Source of the DNA: a virus
Direction: 5' to 3' (one strand)
IMG/VR virus record: IMGVR_UViG_3300046170_000478
Coordinates: 30,028-94,027 of that record
DNA length: 64,000 nt
Shown here: one piece after another, positions 1 through 9,228 of the stretch
Numbering within the stretch: the first letter of the stretch is position 1
Layout of the letters: each line of letters begins with the position of its first letter
Program-made: the position numbers and the translations under genes
Notes under the pieces: model-generated
What the model was told of the DNA's origin: nothing
Databases searched by the model: none
Seen by the model: the letters and a program-made list of their open reading frames with translations, nothing else

Positions 1-603
1 GGTCAGAACTTTGATGAAGTCAATATCCAGACTAAACAGAAAAAAATGTGCGAAAAGCTGCTTTTTTATCTCAAGAGTCCAAGATTTGTTCATTTCATCA
101 ATCAATACTCAACAATCGCAGACAGAGACTTATTTGAAAGCGAATTCGTAAGAACTGTTTGGGATAAGCCAGATTTAACCAACGATGAGTTGAATTTGTA
201 CATAACTGTATGCACGAACTACGTTAGGCAAAAACACATCCAACAAAGAATCGATAAGTTGAACACTATGCTCAATGATACTGATAATGAGCGAGATTTG
301 ACCTTACGCCTTACTGAGCTTATAAAGGCCACTAGTGAGGAGTTGAATCAATGCGAGAAGAGAATTGAATCTTTGACGAAAGACCTTAACGGGAGCCGTC
401 AGGCGCGTTTAAAAGCCAGAGGGGAGCAAAATGGAAGTATCGCGGCTTTGGTGGAGGCGTTTCAAGAGAAAGAAGAGCGAGAACGCATGATTTTGATGGC
501 TGAGATGCAAAATAAGCTGATTGAAGACGAAGCAGATCGATTAGAGTCTATGGACGAATATAAGGCTCGCATTTTAGGAATATCTAAGAAGGAAATTTTA
601 TGA
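1..603 (+). CDS. Partial coiled-coil protein upstream of terminase
   Basis: The frame is open from base 1 with no stop before TGA at 601-603, so the gene probably begins upstream of the window and at least 200 residues are visible. The first ATG is at 46. The C-terminal two thirds is rich in Glu, Lys, Arg and Leu and looks like a long coiled coil. The N-terminal third is a compact helical region. The stop overlaps the next start (ATGA). Its place just before the nuclease and large terminase genes suggests a small terminase subunit, but I see no recognisable DNA-binding motif, so this is only a positional guess. Confidence 0.6.
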   Translation, partial: GQNFDEVNIQTKQKKMCEKLLFYLKSPRFVHFINQYSTIADRDLFESEFVRTVWDKPDLTNDELNLYITVCTNYVRQKHIQQRIDKLNTMLNDTDNERDLTLRLTELIKATSEELNQCEKRIESLTKDLNGSRQARLKARGEQNGSIAALVEAFQEKEERERMILMAEMQNKLIEDEADRLESMDEYKARILGISKKEIL

Positions 604-1553
604 GTGAATTTGTTTGTTTAGAGTGTGGGAAAGAGTTTGATAAAAAAAGGAGCTTCCACGCTCACTTGAAGGCCCATGCGCTTACTATAGGAGATTACTA
701 TGTGAAGCATTATGACAAAAGAGATTTATATACTAACGAAAAGCTCGCTTTTAGAAATTATGACCAATATATGCGCGACAACTTCAATACTTACGATAAT
801 TTTGTTTCTTGGATGGAATCTGCTCCAGAAGAGACTGTGAAAAGCTATATTAGAGGAAGAACTATAGAAAAATTCAAACTAAAAGAAATAAAGGTTTCCC
901 CACCTAATCTTTTTTATGACCTATCGGAAATGGCCAATATATTTTATTATAAAAAATTTTGGGGATCATACTCAAATTTTTTAAAAGAATTAGATGTAGA
1001 ACATTACTTTAACAAAAATCTACCAAAAAAGTTCTGGGATGACTCTCACGAAGATATCCCTATATTCACAGATACAAGAGAGAAGGCTCCACTAACATTT
1101 AATGACTCTATAACTAATAAATTAGATTTTGGAGACTATACCGCCAGAGGCGACCTATACACAAAGACATTTGTAGACAGAAAGGCTCAAGATGATTTCA
1201 GACAGACGTTTGGGAAAGACATTGATCGATTCAGGAGGGAGATGGATAGGTGCGTTGAGTTCAACTCTTTTATGTTTGTTGTGGCAGAGACTTCAATAGA
1301 TAAACTAGAAGACCACAATAAAACCTCTAAGTTCAAATCTAACTTGGGGTACCTGTGGCATAACGTAAGAAATTTAATAATAGATTACCCCAAAAATCTT
1401 CAAATTATTTTCGCTCACAATAGGGCGGGAGTAAAAAAACTAATCCCACTCATATTATATCATGGAACTGATTTATGGAGCGTGGATTTACAATATTTTA
1501 TAGATAAAAGAATAAATGGCTTGGACAAAAGGAAAACAAGGATTTCGGCTTGA
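600..1553 (+). CDS. C2H2 zinc-finger / ERCC4-type nuclease
   Basis: A 317-residue protein. Residues 6-26 form a C2H2 finger (C6, C9, H22, H26; spacing C-x2-C-x12-H-x3-H). The C-terminal half carries the XPF/ERCC4 nuclease signature: DTRE near residue 157, GDY near 178 and the V-D-R-K-x2-D-D core near 190-197, matching the family motif GDXn-ERK-XXX-D with Asp for Glu. It probably cleaves structured or branched DNA. It lies between the coiled-coil gene and terL, overlapping terL by 38 bases, where many phages keep an HNH nuclease. A role at packaging is inferred from position. Confidence 0.75.
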   Translation: MSEFVCLECGKEFDKKRSFHAHLKAHALTIGDYYVKHYDKRDLYTNEKLAFRNYDQYMRDNFNTYDNFVSWMESAPEETVKSYIRGRTIEKFKLKEIKVSPPNLFYDLSEMANIFYYKKFWGSYSNFLKELDVEHYFNKNLPKKFWDDSHEDIPIFTDTREKAPLTFNDSITNKLDFGDYTARGDLYTKTFVDRKAQDDFRQTFGKDIDRFRREMDRCVEFNSFMFVVAETSIDKLEDHNKTSKFKSNLGYLWHNVRNLIIDYPKNLQIIFAHNRAGVKKLIPLILYHGTDLWSVDLQYFIDKRINGLDKRKTRISA

Positions 1554-3405
1554 TCACTCCTCTCAGGAACTGAATAACTCTTTAAAGGAGATAGAAGGCA
1601 CAATAAAAGAAGAAGAAGCTAAATATTTATTATATAAGTTTCTGAGGAACAATATCGCTTTTACATCAGAGCTTTTTTTAGGAGTTAAATTATTTCCTTT
1701 CCAAGCTATGGCAATTAAAGGAATGATGGTTTCTGATTATTCTATGTTTGTTTTTTCCCGTGGTATGTCTAAGACGTTCTCCACTGCGGTTTATGTATTG
1801 ATGGAGTGCTTGCTCAACCCAAATGCTAACATTGGTGTTATCGCAGGTAGCTTCAGGCAATCTAAACAGATTTTCCAAAAAATGGAAGATATTGTGAGTA
1901 AACCAGAGGCTAGTCTAATCAAAGAGTGTGGGTTCAGGATTCAGAAGGGAACTGACCAATGGACGATGACTTTAGGCAAATCTAGGGCGATAGCTCTACC
2001 TCTAGCTAATGGAGAAAGGCTCCGTGGATTTCGTTTTAATCGGATTGTATTGGATGAGTTCTTAACTATCCCAGAAAAGATTTTTAACGAAGTTATCATA
2101 CCATTCCTTGGCGTGGTGGAAAATCCTATCGAGAGGGAAGAGCTATACAATCTAGAATCCAGAGTAATCGACAAAGGCGAGATGAAAGATGAGGATAGAT
2201 ATATTTGGCCAAACAACAAGCTTATCATCCTATCATCTCCATCATTTAAGTTTGAGTATATGTATAAATTATATAAAAAATATGAGGATCTTATATTCGG
2301 AGTAGACAAAGAAGAAGATGACGAGGAGGAATTAAAAGATGATGCTTATAGGCTTATTATGCAATTAAGTTATGATTGCGCTCCGACAAGACTGTATGAC
2401 CAAAACCTACTAAAACAAGCTAAGGCAACAATGTCAGAGATGCAGTTTAAAAGAGAGTTTGGCGCACAATTTATTGATGAGAGCGACGGTTACTTTAGAT
2501 TATCTAAAATGGCTGCTTGCACAATCCCTGATGGGGAATTTCCCGCTGTAGAAGTTGTAGGTAATCCTAGCGATGAATATATACTTGCTTTTGACCCTAA
2601 CTGGGCTGGGAATACAAGTGCTGACCATTTTGCAATGCATGTCTTCAAAATAGATAGGGACGCTCAAAAGGTCTGTTTAGTTCATAGCTATGCTATAGCT
2701 GGCGTTTCTCTAAAGCAACATATGGAGTATTTTCTCTACCTGATCCAACACTTTAATATAGTGGGTATATGCGGAGACTACAATGGAGGAGTACAGTTTA
2801 TAAATTCTTGTAATGAGAGCGCTTTATTTAAAGATGCTAAAGTGAAAATTGGAGTAGTTGAAGTTGATCTAGAAAAACCAGAGAATTGGAACTCAGATAT
2901 ATTAAATTTTAAAAATCAATATAATCTAAGAGAGAGAAATTATTGTATTTTAAGAAAACCTACATCTAACTGGATTAGAAATGCTAATGAGATGCTACAG
3001 GCGGCGATAGATCATAAAAGAATTTTATTTGCTTCTAGAGCGATAGATAGTCACTTTGATTCACAAAGGAAAAAGAATATACCTATAGATAAAATAAAAT
3101 GGGATGTCAAAACACCAAAGGCATCCAAGGGTGCCATGATGATTGATCTGATTGATCATCAAAAGTATGTAGTAGAACTTACAAAGTCTGAATGCGCTAA
3201 CATTGAGGTCATAGGGAACCCACAAGGATCACAGGCATTTAACTTGCCTCAAAACCTCAGGAGACAGAAGGGGCCGAATAGAGCAAGAAAAGATTCTTAT
3301 TCTGCCTTGGTTCTGGGCAATTGGTTTGCAAAGGTGTTCTTTGATTCAGAAAATGCTAATGAAGAGAGAAAGCCAGAAGGAACATTTATTCCTTTTGCTA
3401 TTTGA
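1516..3405 (+). CDS. terL: Terminase large subunit
   Basis: A 629-residue packaging motor. The N-terminal ATPase has a Walker A-like loop SRGMSKT near residue 80 and a Walker B V-L-D-E near 178-181. The C-terminal nuclease domain opens with an acidic strand (A-F-D-P-N-W) near residue 358, the RNase H-like fold used to cut concatemeric DNA. Length and order fit phage large terminases. The ATG at 1516 lies inside the preceding gene; there is no clear ribosome binding site, as for most genes here. It pumps DNA through the portal encoded next. Confidence 0.93.
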   Translation: MAWTKGKQGFRLDHSSQELNNSLKEIEGTIKEEEAKYLLYKFLRNNIAFTSELFLGVKLFPFQAMAIKGMMVSDYSMFVFSRGMSKTFSTAVYVLMECLLNPNANIGVIAGSFRQSKQIFQKMEDIVSKPEASLIKECGFRIQKGTDQWTMTLGKSRAIALPLANGERLRGFRFNRIVLDEFLTIPEKIFNEVIIPFLGVVENPIEREELYNLESRVIDKGEMKDEDRYIWPNNKLIILSSPSFKFEYMYKLYKKYEDLIFGVDKEEDDEEELKDDAYRLIMQLSYDCAPTRLYDQNLLKQAKATMSEMQFKREFGAQFIDESDGYFRLSKMAACTIPDGEFPAVEVVGNPSDEYILAFDPNWAGNTSADHFAMHVFKIDRDAQKVCLVHSYAIAGVSLKQHMEYFLYLIQHFNIVGICGDYNGGVQFINSCNESALFKDAKVKIGVVEVDLEKPENWNSDILNFKNQYNLRERNYCILRKPTSNWIRNANEMLQAAIDHKRILFASRAIDSHFDSQRKKNIPIDKIKWDVKTPKASKGAMMIDLIDHQKYVVELTKSECANIEVIGNPQGSQAFNLPQNLRRQKGPNRARKDSYSALVLGNWFAKVFFDSENANEERKPEGTFIPFAI

Positions 3406-3434
3406 AAAGTTCTAAAGTCACTTTTATAACTTTA

Positions 3435-3448
3435 GTGTAAACTTTGAT
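3435..3448 (+). promoter_or_regulatory. GTGTAA motif before portal gene
   Basis: GTGTAA at 3435-3440 ends 8 nt before the portal ATG. TAAACT at 3438-3443 resembles a -10 element, which would place the RNA start at or next to the ATG. It is one of a recurring set of such sites. No matching -35 is obvious. A TAAAGT/ACTTTA inverted repeat lies just upstream (3413-3434). Confidence 0.5.
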
Positions 3449-5404
3449 ATGGCTCGTAGATATACTAAACGCTCTGAATATTGGGAAAAGTTCAATAAGA
3501 AAAAAATTCCACTTGAAAACCTAATTCAACCTCAAGACGAGGGTTTTCAGCCAGAACTAATTGGAGAACCTGTTTTCAGCTCTGAGTCGTCTCGTTTAGA
3601 CTCTCCCACAGCTAGAACGAAAGCTCGTACCAATGCTGTTGCCACTTCAGGCTTAGGTAATAAATTTGAGAATATCAAAAACGGAATCTTACCGTTTAAC
3701 TATGAGAAAGACTCTGCAGACGCTAAAGAAGCAGTAGAACTTTGTCAAAAAGCTTATTTTAATATTTCTTCTTTTAAAGGAACGATTGATCTTTTGTCTG
3801 AATTTGCTGACTCGGAAGTATATCTTGAGGGGGGTACAGAAAAATCTAGAAAATTTATCGACGCTTGGTTTAAAAGAATCAAGATGCATGATTTAAAACA
3901 ACAATACTTCAGAGAGTATTACCGATCAGGCAACGTCTTCTTTTATAGAGTAGATGGGAAAATACCTCTTAAAAATTCGCAAAAAATGCTAGAAGCTTAT
4001 GGGGCTAGTTCTAGGAAAGAAATCCCTATTAGATACCTTTTAATCAACCCTACAGATATCGCAACCAAAGGCTCTGTTTCGTTTAGTGGCTATGAATATT
4101 TTAAAGTATTATCTCCATTTGAAATTTCTCGACTGCAAAAGCCAGAGACAGAGCATGAGCTAGAAATGTTTAAATCCTTGCCAGAAGACGTTCAAGAAGC
4201 GCTTAAATCAGGGAAGAATGCTTATGCAATGACTAGAGTTCAAATTAAACTTGACCCACAATTATTGCATGTTGTTTTTGCTAAAAAGCAAGACTACGAA
4301 CCTTTAGCGATACCCTTGGGTTATTCTGTTCTTGATGATATCAATAGAAAAATAGAATTGAAGAATATCGATCAGGCAATTAGTCGTTCTATTGAGAATG
4401 TAGTTTTATTAGTAACAATGGGCAATGAGCCAGATAAGGGTGGAGTCAATCACCGAAACCTAGCTGCAATGCAGCAAATATTTAAGAATCAGAGCGTTGG
4501 TCGGGTTCTTGTTTCTGACTATACGACAAAAGCAGATTTTATCATTCCAGATATCCGTAAAGTCGTAGGCCCAGAAAAATACGAAGTCTTAAACAGAGAT
4601 ATTGAACAAGGTTTACAGAATATTCTTATAGGGGAATCTAAATATTCAGATACTCAGATCAAAATGAAGGTTTTCTTCCAGAGATTAGAAGAGTCTCGTA
4701 GAGCCTTCCTAAATGACTTTATTAATCCCGAGATCAGAAGAATATGCAAGGCTGCTGGCCTTCGTTCTTGGCCAGAAGCTAAATTTGTTAGGACAGATAC
4801 AATGGACGACAATAACCTGTCAAAGTTGGCCACAAGATTGATGGAGTTGGGAGTCCTTACCCCAGAACAAGGCATGAAGGTTGTCCACACTGGAGTTTTC
4901 CCTCAAGCTTCTGACATGCAAGTAGCTCAAGATAAATTCAAGGAAGAACGTGAAAAAGGGCATTACATGCCTCTTGTGAATACAATTAATTTGTATAATG
5001 AGGAGGGAGAGGGTTCTCCAGAGCCAAACAGACCTCAAGCTATTGCACCGTCTGGAGGAAGACCTATTGGAGTTTCTAATTCTTCTTACTCAAAGAAAAA
5101 CATTGTAGAAGCCACCAAAAGAATCAACGAACTTGAGATTTTAGCTTTCAGAGAATTCGCTTCAAAGTTTGGACTTAAAAGGATGTCAAAGCAAAAGAAA
5201 GAGATGGTAACTCAAGTCTGTGAATCTATTGTTATAGCGAAAGATAGTGGTGATTGGGAGTCTACTTTATCAGAAATAGTTGAAGACTTGGACAAGCTAT
5301 CTTCTCTCGCAGTAAATCAAAAAGTACTAGAATTGGGCTGCCAACATCAGCTAGATGACTTAGCTTCTGCTATTTTATATCATTCAACTCAAATTTGCGT
5401 GTAA
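3449..5404 (+). CDS. Portal protein
   Basis: A 651-residue protein directly after terL, the usual place and size of a portal. It has the mixed alpha/beta wing region with a Y-R-S-G-N-V-F-F-Y-R segment near residue 155 and a long helical stem and crown towards the C-terminus. The portal forms the dodecameric ring at one capsid vertex through which DNA enters and leaves and to which the neck attaches. The last two codons and stop (GTG TAA) double as the promoter-like motif for the next gene. The call rests on context and overall pattern. Confidence 0.85.
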   Translation: MARRYTKRSEYWEKFNKKKIPLENLIQPQDEGFQPELIGEPVFSSESSRLDSPTARTKARTNAVATSGLGNKFENIKNGILPFNYEKDSADAKEAVELCQKAYFNISSFKGTIDLLSEFADSEVYLEGGTEKSRKFIDAWFKRIKMHDLKQQYFREYYRSGNVFFYRVDGKIPLKNSQKMLEAYGASSRKEIPIRYLLINPTDIATKGSVSFSGYEYFKVLSPFEISRLQKPETEHELEMFKSLPEDVQEALKSGKNAYAMTRVQIKLDPQLLHVVFAKKQDYEPLAIPLGYSVLDDINRKIELKNIDQAISRSIENVVLLVTMGNEPDKGGVNHRNLAAMQQIFKNQSVGRVLVSDYTTKADFIIPDIRKVVGPEKYEVLNRDIEQGLQNILIGESKYSDTQIKMKVFFQRLEESRRAFLNDFINPEIRRICKAAGLRSWPEAKFVRTDTMDDNNLSKLATRLMELGVLTPEQGMKVVHTGVFPQASDMQVAQDKFKEEREKGHYMPLVNTINLYNEEGEGSPEPNRPQAIAPSGGRPIGVSNSSYSKKNIVEATKRINELEILAFREFASKFGLKRMSKQKKEMVTQVCESIVIAKDSGDWESTLSEIVEDLDKLSSLAVNQKVLELGCQHQLDDLASAILYHSTQICV

Positions 5405-5412
5405 TAAAAACT
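5399..5412 (+). promoter_or_regulatory. GTGTAA motif embedded in the portal stop
   Basis: GTGTAA at 5399-5404 is the final Val codon plus stop of the portal gene and ends 8 nt before the ATG at 5413. The same spacing as at 3449 and 13083 supports 5413, rather than the in-frame TTG at 5395, as the start of the protease-scaffold gene. Confidence 0.5.
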
Positions 5413-6912
5413 ATGTCATTGGATGATTTTAATATTTGTTTATTTGAAGGTAAAGTAAGGGAGATTAAAAATGAGGAGTTTGAGTTATTCGGGCTTTCTC
5501 AAGGCTCCATCCAAGAAGCTGCAGAATCTTTATTGCCAGAGGACTTTAATCCAGAAGAGAATATCGATGTTTTGCCTGTCGTCTTTAACTTGGCGAAGGT
5601 GAACGAGTTTAATAAAAATGGAGATGGTATTGATGCAGAAACAGCTATAGCGGCAGTAAAACGTTTCATTAATAAGCCAATCAACATTGAGCACAAAAAA
5701 GATAAAATTGTTGGTCACATGATTAACGCCTCTTTCTCTGATAAGGAGTTTGACTTTAAGGATAATGACATTGAATCTTATGCTGATAAAAAAGAACCTT
5801 TTTATATTAATGCCGCAGGATTGATTTATAAATCTGTTTATCCAGAATTAGCAGAGGCTATCACAGAAGCCTCTGAAGAAGAGGAGCCGTCTTATCAAAG
5901 TATCTCTACCAGCTGGGAGCTAGCATTCAAGCAGTTTGAAGTGGCTGTTGGATCTAAATATCTAAACGAATCTAGCATCGCAGAAGGTGCTGAGAAAGAA
6001 GATCTAAAACAATATATTAGAGGATTAGGAGGGAAGGGAGTCGATAAAAATGGTAATCCTGTGAATAGATTAATCGTCGGCCAAACTTATCCCTTGGGGG
6101 CAGCATTAACTAAAAATCCTGCCGCAGCAGTGAAGGGAGTTTATACAACAAAAAATGCTTTAGATAATAAAAAAGTAGAAAAAATTTCCCGAAATAGTAA
6201 TATTAATGTAAACTCAAACAAATTAAAAAGTATTTTTAATATGGATAACGAACAATTTGATCAATTAATCTGTCAGTTGACCAAGAGTGTTGCTTCTGCT
6301 GTGAAGGAAGGCTCTGAGGCTAAAACTGTTAGCGAAAGTATTCGTGATACTCTCGTAGAACACAACGAGTCTTGGACTTCCAAGATGAAAGTTGAGCAGG
6401 AAGCTAAGGCTAAAGCCGAAGCTGAGCTTAGTGAGTTGCAAGACTCTTTTAAGCAAACAAAAGAAGAACTAGACGCTCTTAGGGGTGAGGTTGAAGCAAA
6501 AGCTGCTGTTGACCTTTTCAATGACCGTATGAACTTTATTGATAGCGATTATGACCTTAACGAGAAAGAACTCGCTTTGGTCACTGCTGAAGTAAAAGAT
6601 CTAGGTTCTTCCGAAGAAAATTTTAATTCCTATAAGGAAAAGCTTGAAGTGATTTTTGCTCACAAACTCAAAAAGAATATTGAGGCAAAAGAAGCAGAAA
6701 TTAAAGCTCGTATCGACGAAGCAGTGGCTAGCCGTGAAGAAGGTGACGAACCTGAAGAAGAAGCTGCTGACGAAGAAGAGTCGGAAGAAGAGCTTGAGGT
6801 TGAAGGGGAAGAGGCTGAAGCTTCCATCCCTAATAACAACGCTGAAGCAAGCGAACAAATTTCTTTTGTCGAGAGGCTTAAGAAGAACTTCTCTGTAGAA
6901 GTTGCAAACTAA
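5413..6912 (+). CDS. Prohead protease-scaffold fusion
   Basis: A 499-residue protein from ATG 5413. The N-terminal 220 residues resemble phage prohead proteases: a conserved N-I-E-H-K-K-D-K-I-V-G-H block holds a candidate catalytic His, followed by S-Y-Q-S-I-S-T-S-W-E with candidate Ser residues. The C-terminal half is a highly charged coiled coil ending in an acidic Glu run, as expected for an internal scaffold. It lies between portal and capsid genes. An ATG inside the gene at 6241 is preceded by an A-rich tract and could start a separate scaffold chain, as in other phages with nested scaffolds; this is inference. Confidence 0.75.
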   Translation: MSLDDFNICLFEGKVREIKNEEFELFGLSQGSIQEAAESLLPEDFNPEENIDVLPVVFNLAKVNEFNKNGDGIDAETAIAAVKRFINKPINIEHKKDKIVGHMINASFSDKEFDFKDNDIESYADKKEPFYINAAGLIYKSVYPELAEAITEASEEEEPSYQSISTSWELAFKQFEVAVGSKYLNESSIAEGAEKEDLKQYIRGLGGKGVDKNGNPVNRLIVGQTYPLGAALTKNPAAAVKGVYTTKNALDNKKVEKISRNSNINVNSNKLKSIFNMDNEQFDQLICQLTKSVASAVKEGSEAKTVSESIRDTLVEHNESWTSKMKVEQEAKAKAEAELSELQDSFKQTKEELDALRGEVEAKAAVDLFNDRMNFIDSDYDLNEKELALVTAEVKDLGSSEENFNSYKEKLEVIFAHKLKKNIEAKEAEIKARIDEAVASREEGDEPEEEAADEEESEEELEVEGEEAEASIPNNNAEASEQISFVERLKKNFSVEVAN

Positions 6913-6932
6913 AAAATTAACAATTATATATT

Positions 6933-7562
6933 ATGGCTAACGAAATTACACGTTTATTGCCGTTTCGTCAATATGACGAGAATGATGTTATCAACTTCTA
7001 TTCTCTTGATGCCGAAACGGGTGAGGCGGGTTCTGTTGTTAAGGTAAGCGCTGCTAACCTTTCCGACGATCCTGTCAGTTATGTTGAGCGAGGCGATGCC
7101 GACTCGTATCAATCCACTATGGGTAAGGGTCTTTCCCTTTACCCCGAAGTACCTTACAAGGTGACCAAAATGGTCACTACTGGAGGTAATGCTAAAGCTC
7201 TCGGAATTCTTTTGCGCGATGTTCGCTCTAAAGATGAAAACGGAGAGAACCTTCTATACTACCCACAGAAGAAAGAAGAACTTCAGTGTGTTGTATCTGG
7301 CGAAGCGGTTCCTATCGCTACAAAGGGTATTTTCACAATCAACGCAAATGGTCTCACAAATGGAGTCGCACCTACTGTTAATCAGTTCGCTATACCTTCT
7401 TTGAATGGAACTATTTCTGGGATCACTAGTACTGCAGGTAACCACGGTCAACATCACACTCATTCAATCGGAACCTTCATTGGAACTGGACTTCGTGAGT
7501 CACAAGGTGGAACGACTGATGCTTTCGCAGGTGCTTACGCAATTCTTAAACTTAACTGCTAA
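6933..7562 (+). CDS. Small head protein, possible decoration protein
   Basis: A 209-residue protein with no recognised catalytic motif. It is beta-rich with many Gly, Thr and Val, and has a His cluster (G-Q-H-H-T-H) near residue 173. It sits between the scaffold and the major capsid gene, where decoration or head-stabilising proteins are common. Like the capsid gene, it uses more C-ending codons than its neighbours, suggesting high expression. The function is inferred from position. Confidence 0.6.
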   Translation: MANEITRLLPFRQYDENDVINFYSLDAETGEAGSVVKVSAANLSDDPVSYVERGDADSYQSTMGKGLSLYPEVPYKVTKMVTTGGNAKALGILLRDVRSKDENGENLLYYPQKKEELQCVVSGEAVPIATKGIFTINANGLTNGVAPTVNQFAIPSLNGTISGITSTAGNHGQHHTHSIGTFIGTGLRESQGGTTDAFAGAYAILKLNC

Positions 7563-7573
7563 TATTTACGAAA

Positions 7574-8713
7574 ATGAAAATCACAATTAAAAGAACTGAA
7601 GATCAGTTAGCTCTTATTAGAGCAATGGGATCTAATAATCGTGAAGAGGCTTATGAGGCTCAGGCGGCAGTTGCAGAACTGCTCGGACCTGTTGTATCTG
7701 AAGTTATTAACAACGCTCCTACTATTGGAAATCTCTATACGACGATTTCTTATGGAGAAGATGATAATCCTTCTCTTCCTTTGGACCTTTTCCACGACAT
7801 CACTGACGAGGACTACATTGAAGTGTATTCTCAGCAGGTCGCTGGTGGGCTTCCATACAGTCAAGTCTTCCCCGCTCACAATGAGTTGAAGTTTAGCACT
7901 TACACCTTGGACAGTGCTCTTGCGTTTGATCGCAAGTACGTCCGTAAGGCTCGCCTCGATGTTGTAAGCAAGACTTTCACTCGGATGGCTCAAGAAGTTC
8001 TGCTCAAGCAAACGACTACCGCTTTCAACGTTCTCGCTACCGCTTTGGTAAAAGGAACTGGAACTGGAACAACCGCTGGAGGAAGCATCATTGGTTCTTC
8101 TGCGGCTGACCGTTTTGTCCTTGCAGACTTTAATAACCTGATTACCAAGAGCAAGCGTATCAATAGCTCCTTCAGTGGAGGAACTCCTGTTGGTGGCGTT
8201 AAATCTGGTATTTCTGATCTCCTTGTTTCTCCAGAAATGGTCGAGGAGCTTCGGGCAATGGCTTATAACCCAATCAACACCGCTGAAGCCCCTTACGGAT
8301 CTGCAGTTAAGGACAGTCTTCCTGCTCCTGATGCTCTTCGTCAAGAACTCTTCAGTGCTGCTGGTCTTCCTTCTTTCTACGGAATTAATGTTATGGAGAT
8401 CAACGAGATGGGCATCGGACAACGCTTCAATAAGCTCTTTGGTGCTGTTGTTGCTTCCGAAGGTGCTACTGTTATCGGTGGTGGAGGATCTGGAACTTGG
8501 GTAACTGGTGATGATGAAATTCTCATCGGTATCGACCGTTCTAAGGATGCTCTTATCCGTCCTACCGTTGTTGGTGAGGGATCACCATCTGAATTCCAAG
8601 TCCTTGTTGACGATCAGTTCTCTGTTCGTCAGAACAAGATTGGATACTACGGTAAAGTTGAAGAGGGTCGTATTTGCATCGACAATACAGCTCTTATCGG
8701 CTTGGTGGTATAA
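7574..8713 (+). CDS. Major capsid protein
   Basis: A 379-residue protein in the canonical place after portal, protease-scaffold and decoration genes, and followed by a strong terminator. Its size, an N-terminal helix and an alternating alpha/beta pattern with a Gly-rich loop near residue 305 fit an HK97-fold capsid subunit. No N-terminal scaffold domain is visible, consistent with the separate scaffold gene. Codons ending in C are frequent, typical of a very highly expressed phage gene. A family search would confirm the fold. Confidence 0.85.
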   Translation: MKITIKRTEDQLALIRAMGSNNREEAYEAQAAVAELLGPVVSEVINNAPTIGNLYTTISYGEDDNPSLPLDLFHDITDEDYIEVYSQQVAGGLPYSQVFPAHNELKFSTYTLDSALAFDRKYVRKARLDVVSKTFTRMAQEVLLKQTTTAFNVLATALVKGTGTGTTAGGSIIGSSAADRFVLADFNNLITKSKRINSSFSGGTPVGGVKSGISDLLVSPEMVEELRAMAYNPINTAEAPYGSAVKDSLPAPDALRQELFSAAGLPSFYGINVMEINEMGIGQRFNKLFGAVVASEGATVIGGGGSGTWVTGDDEILIGIDRSKDALIRPTVVGEGSPSEFQVLVDDQFSVRQNKIGYYGKVEEGRICIDNTALIGLVV

Positions 8714-8737
8714 TCAACCTGATGTTACTTATAAAGA

Positions 8738-8770
8738 GAGTCGCTCCATAAGGGGCGGCTCTTTTTTTTT
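8738..8770 (+). terminator. Rho-independent terminator after capsid gene
   Basis: A 10-bp stem (8738-8747 with 8752-8761, two G-T wobbles) with an ATAA loop is followed by nine T residues. It ends the head-gene transcript after the major capsid gene. Confidence 0.92.
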
Positions 8771-8802
8771 GATTTTTATCTAAATTTTAACTATTATGTA
8801 TT

Positions 8803-9225
8803 ATGAGTGAGAAAAAACCAGCAAAGAAAATGAAAGCTTCAAAGGGAATTGAAAAGAAACACTTAGAGGAGTTTGATGTCACTGATGGTAAGCACAGGAG
8901 TTCCAAGGAGGAACAGATTGAACATGTAAAAGAACTAGAGGATCTATTGGGTATGCCTCAAATGAATCCTTATGGGACACTACATCGAGACGTTTTCAGG
9001 CAACGTCTAGATTCTTGCAATGCTTCTGAATTAACTGATTTAGCAGCTAGAGTTGGCATCCCGAGAGAGAGAAACATGAACCTGCTGAGAAAATCTTTGA
9101 TGAAATCTTTTGATTTTTATGTACAGAAACACAATGTAACAGTTCAGGGTTCATCTAAACCAATTTTAGATCCAAGTTCCCCAGACTACGAATCTACTGT
9201 AAGGTTATTTAAAGAAGGTTTTTAA
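8803..9225 (+). CDS. Neck/connector protein candidate
   Basis: A 140-residue basic protein. The N-terminus is Lys-rich. The C-terminal part is a helical domain (around residues 70-115) resembling the small Rho-N/SAP-like helical units annotated in the equivalent place of other phages. It is the first gene after the capsid terminator and begins the connector block. A head-completion role is inferred from order; I cannot name the family. Confidence 0.5.
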   Translation: MSEKKPAKKMKASKGIEKKHLEEFDVTDGKHRSSKEEQIEHVKELEDLLGMPQMNPYGTLHRDVFRQRLDSCNASELTDLAARVGIPRERNMNLLRKSLMKSFDFYVQKHNVTVQGSSKPILDPSSPDYESTVRLFKEGF

Positions 9226-9228
9226 TTA

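Noticed and set aside
1941-2309. Minus-strand open frame inside the terminase gene
   Set aside because: No recognisable domain, antisense to a well-supported gene, no start context.
5395-5412. TTG start for the protease-scaffold gene
   Set aside because: ATG 5413 lies at the standard 8-nt distance from a GTGTAA motif; the TTG would place the motif inside the coding sequence.
7607-8422. Long open frame on the minus strand inside the capsid gene (271 codons)
   Set aside because: It is a shadow of the biased codons of the capsid gene: Ser/Arg-rich, no domain pattern, fully antisense to a clear structural gene.
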